DNA of 6,125 nt from contig DIKH01000168.1 of NCBI GenBank assembly GCA_002424495.1, positions 1,064-7,188 on the forward strand, written 5' to 3'. A program made the translations under genes and the position numbers. This DNA comes from Desulfobacteraceae bacterium UBA5623 (GTDB lineage Bacteria > Desulfobacterota > DSM-4660 > Desulfatiglandales > Desulfatiglandaceae). The notes below the pieces were generated by a model. That model made no database searches. It was not told where the DNA came from and worked only from the letters and a program-made list of their open reading frames with translations. Within the stretch, counting starts at the first letter, position 1; each line of letters opens with the position of its first letter. Shown one piece after another: positions 5,130-6,125 of this stretch.

Positions 5130-6098
5130 ATGTCTATGAAAAAGGCCAGATCAGCCCGCAAAGGTAGAGACCTTGAACTTCTGGTGAAACGAATTAAAGA
5201 GCACCAGTCACCTGATGCGACGATTTGCTCACCGGAGTATGTTCCTGACAAAGACACCGGTCAGCTTCGAGAAGTCGACGTCGGAATCAGAGTGAGCCAC
5301 AATAATGAATCAGTGTTTATTGCGGTTGAATGCAGAGATAGAGGTTCCGTCCAAGCTGTCGAGTGGATCGAACAGCTTATCTGCAAGAAGCAGAGCATAG
5401 GTGCCGATGTACTTGTTGCCGTTACAAGCTCTCGGTTTTCAAAGCCAGCAAGGATCAAGGCGTTGAAACATGGAGTAGTCCTTGCGCGAATGACACTAAA
5501 ACTACCTGAAGAACTCGCAGATCTGGCGTCGTCTTATTTCATCACCCTACGTTATCTTGCGCTACGTATCATTTCGGTGGATCTCAAGATTCCCAGACAT
5601 CTTAATGCCGATCTTGAATGCTATCGGTACCGTCACGCATTGATAGACCAGGAACTTACGCTGGACGAGCTTGCACAAGTGTGGACTACCCCCAACCTTG
5701 TCCGAACGATTCCTCGATTTGTGGAAGACTGGAACAAGGCGAAATTTGCCAAGATAGAGCCTGTTAAAATAAATGCAACCGTGATATCAGGCGGTCAACA
5801 ATACCCTATCACCCGAGCTCGCATTGGATATGAGCTGAACTATGGGGAACTTGATCTCCCTCTCCGAGCGGTTCAAGAACTCACAACACTTGATGTCCAT
5901 TCGGGTGACGATGCAGTTTCCTTTGCCTTTGGGGTCGGACACGAACCTCAAAGTGAGATAATCGTTGATACCCAGACCGGCGACTTGCGATGGGATATTC
6001 TCGGTAAGACTTTTCTGAACGAAGGCAAAGTGCTCATAGGGGCAAAGCTAAAGGCGAACAAACCCGTGATCATTACAACAATGCGCTTAGATCTGTAA
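5130..6098 (+). CDS. Restriction-endonuclease-like protein, PD-(D/E)xK fold
   Basis: 322 residues from ATG 5130; an in-frame ATG at 5034 would add 32. Numbered from 5034, residues 42-150 look like a PD-(D/E)xK nuclease core: helix KGRDLELLVKRI with E48, then D82 in the strand LREVDVGIRV, then E99 in FIAVECRDR, a helix VEWIEQLICKK, and the strand ADVLVAVTSSRFSKPA. This order fits Mrr-like or other DNA-cleaving restriction proteins. The usual ExK is ECR here, an Arg for Lys that I recall from a known subfamily with ECRD. The C-terminal half (about 205-354) is rich in predicted beta strands and resembles nothing I know; it may bind substrate. No methyltransferase or helicase partner is in view. 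Base composition is more balanced than in the protease gene, so the two need not share an origin. The exact target (DNA or RNA, modified or not) cannot be told. Confidence 0.7.
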   Translation: MSMKKARSARKGRDLELLVKRIKEHQSPDATICSPEYVPDKDTGQLREVDVGIRVSHNNESVFIAVECRDRGSVQAVEWIEQLICKKQSIGADVLVAVTSSRFSKPARIKALKHGVVLARMTLKLPEELADLASSYFITLRYLALRIISVDLKIPRHLNADLECYRYRHALIDQELTLDELAQVWTTPNLVRTIPRFVEDWNKAKFAKIEPVKINATVISGGQQYPITRARIGYELNYGELDLPLRAVQELTTLDVHSGDDAVSFAFGVGHEPQSEIIVDTQTGDLRWDILGKTFLNEGKVLIGAKLKANKPVIITTMRLDL

Positions 6099-6125
6099 CA
6101 TTTAATCGGGTAGCCGGGGGTTTTT

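Noticed and set aside
6099..6125. Terminator at the right edge (G-rich run then T5)
   Set aside because: No complementary arm precedes the T run inside the window, and the sequence ends there, so a hairpin cannot be shown.

Overview
The window reads left to right on the + strand only. I see no convincing minus-strand gene and no RNA gene. It joins the end of a branched-chain amino-acid operon to a patchwork accessory region. The metabolic genes resemble those of Desulfobacterota (delta-proteobacteria) or a similar anaerobic lineage: a ketol-acid reductoisomerase of the yeast/plant-like sequence type, followed by an actinobacterial-like isopropylmalate dehydrogenase. This lineage assignment is an inference from sequence style; no marker gene is present.

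Region 1 (1-1766): the 3' part of ilvC (the 5' end is outside the window) and a complete leuB, 17 bases apart and with moderate-to-high GC codon use. They act in valine/isoleucine and leucine synthesis. The LeuB cofactor pocket carries Lys-Tyr where NAD-dependent family members normally have Asp-Ile. Region 2 (1767-2486): a 16-bp hairpin built on GAAGRCY heptads, then a compact MntA-HepT type VII toxin-antitoxin pair with overlapping genes and all hallmark residues intact.

Region 3 (2487-3378): mostly non-coding debris. It holds a perfect 14-bp inverted repeat, a degenerate CTTGGCG tandem, the last ~60 codons of a larger winged-helix protein, and a 142-bp MITE with 21-bp perfect inverted ends (CTAG included) that landed in that remnant at a CTAG target. 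From about 3165 the DNA becomes markedly AT-rich. Region 4 (3379-5016, AT-rich): a short orphan ORF that looks like the front end of a longer protein, then a secreted lipoprotein with two nearly identical PEGA-like modules fused to a trypsin-like protease domain with a complete His-Asp-Ser triad. Region 5 (5017-6125): a PD-(D/E)xK-type restriction-endonuclease-like protein with an uncharacterised beta-rich C-terminal half.

Together the right two-thirds look like a small island of defence or stress genes and mobile scars placed downstream of the leu operon. The toxin-antitoxin pair is the only clearly recognised defence-type system. The protease and nuclease are adjacent, but a lipoprotein export signal on the protease argues against assuming they work together.
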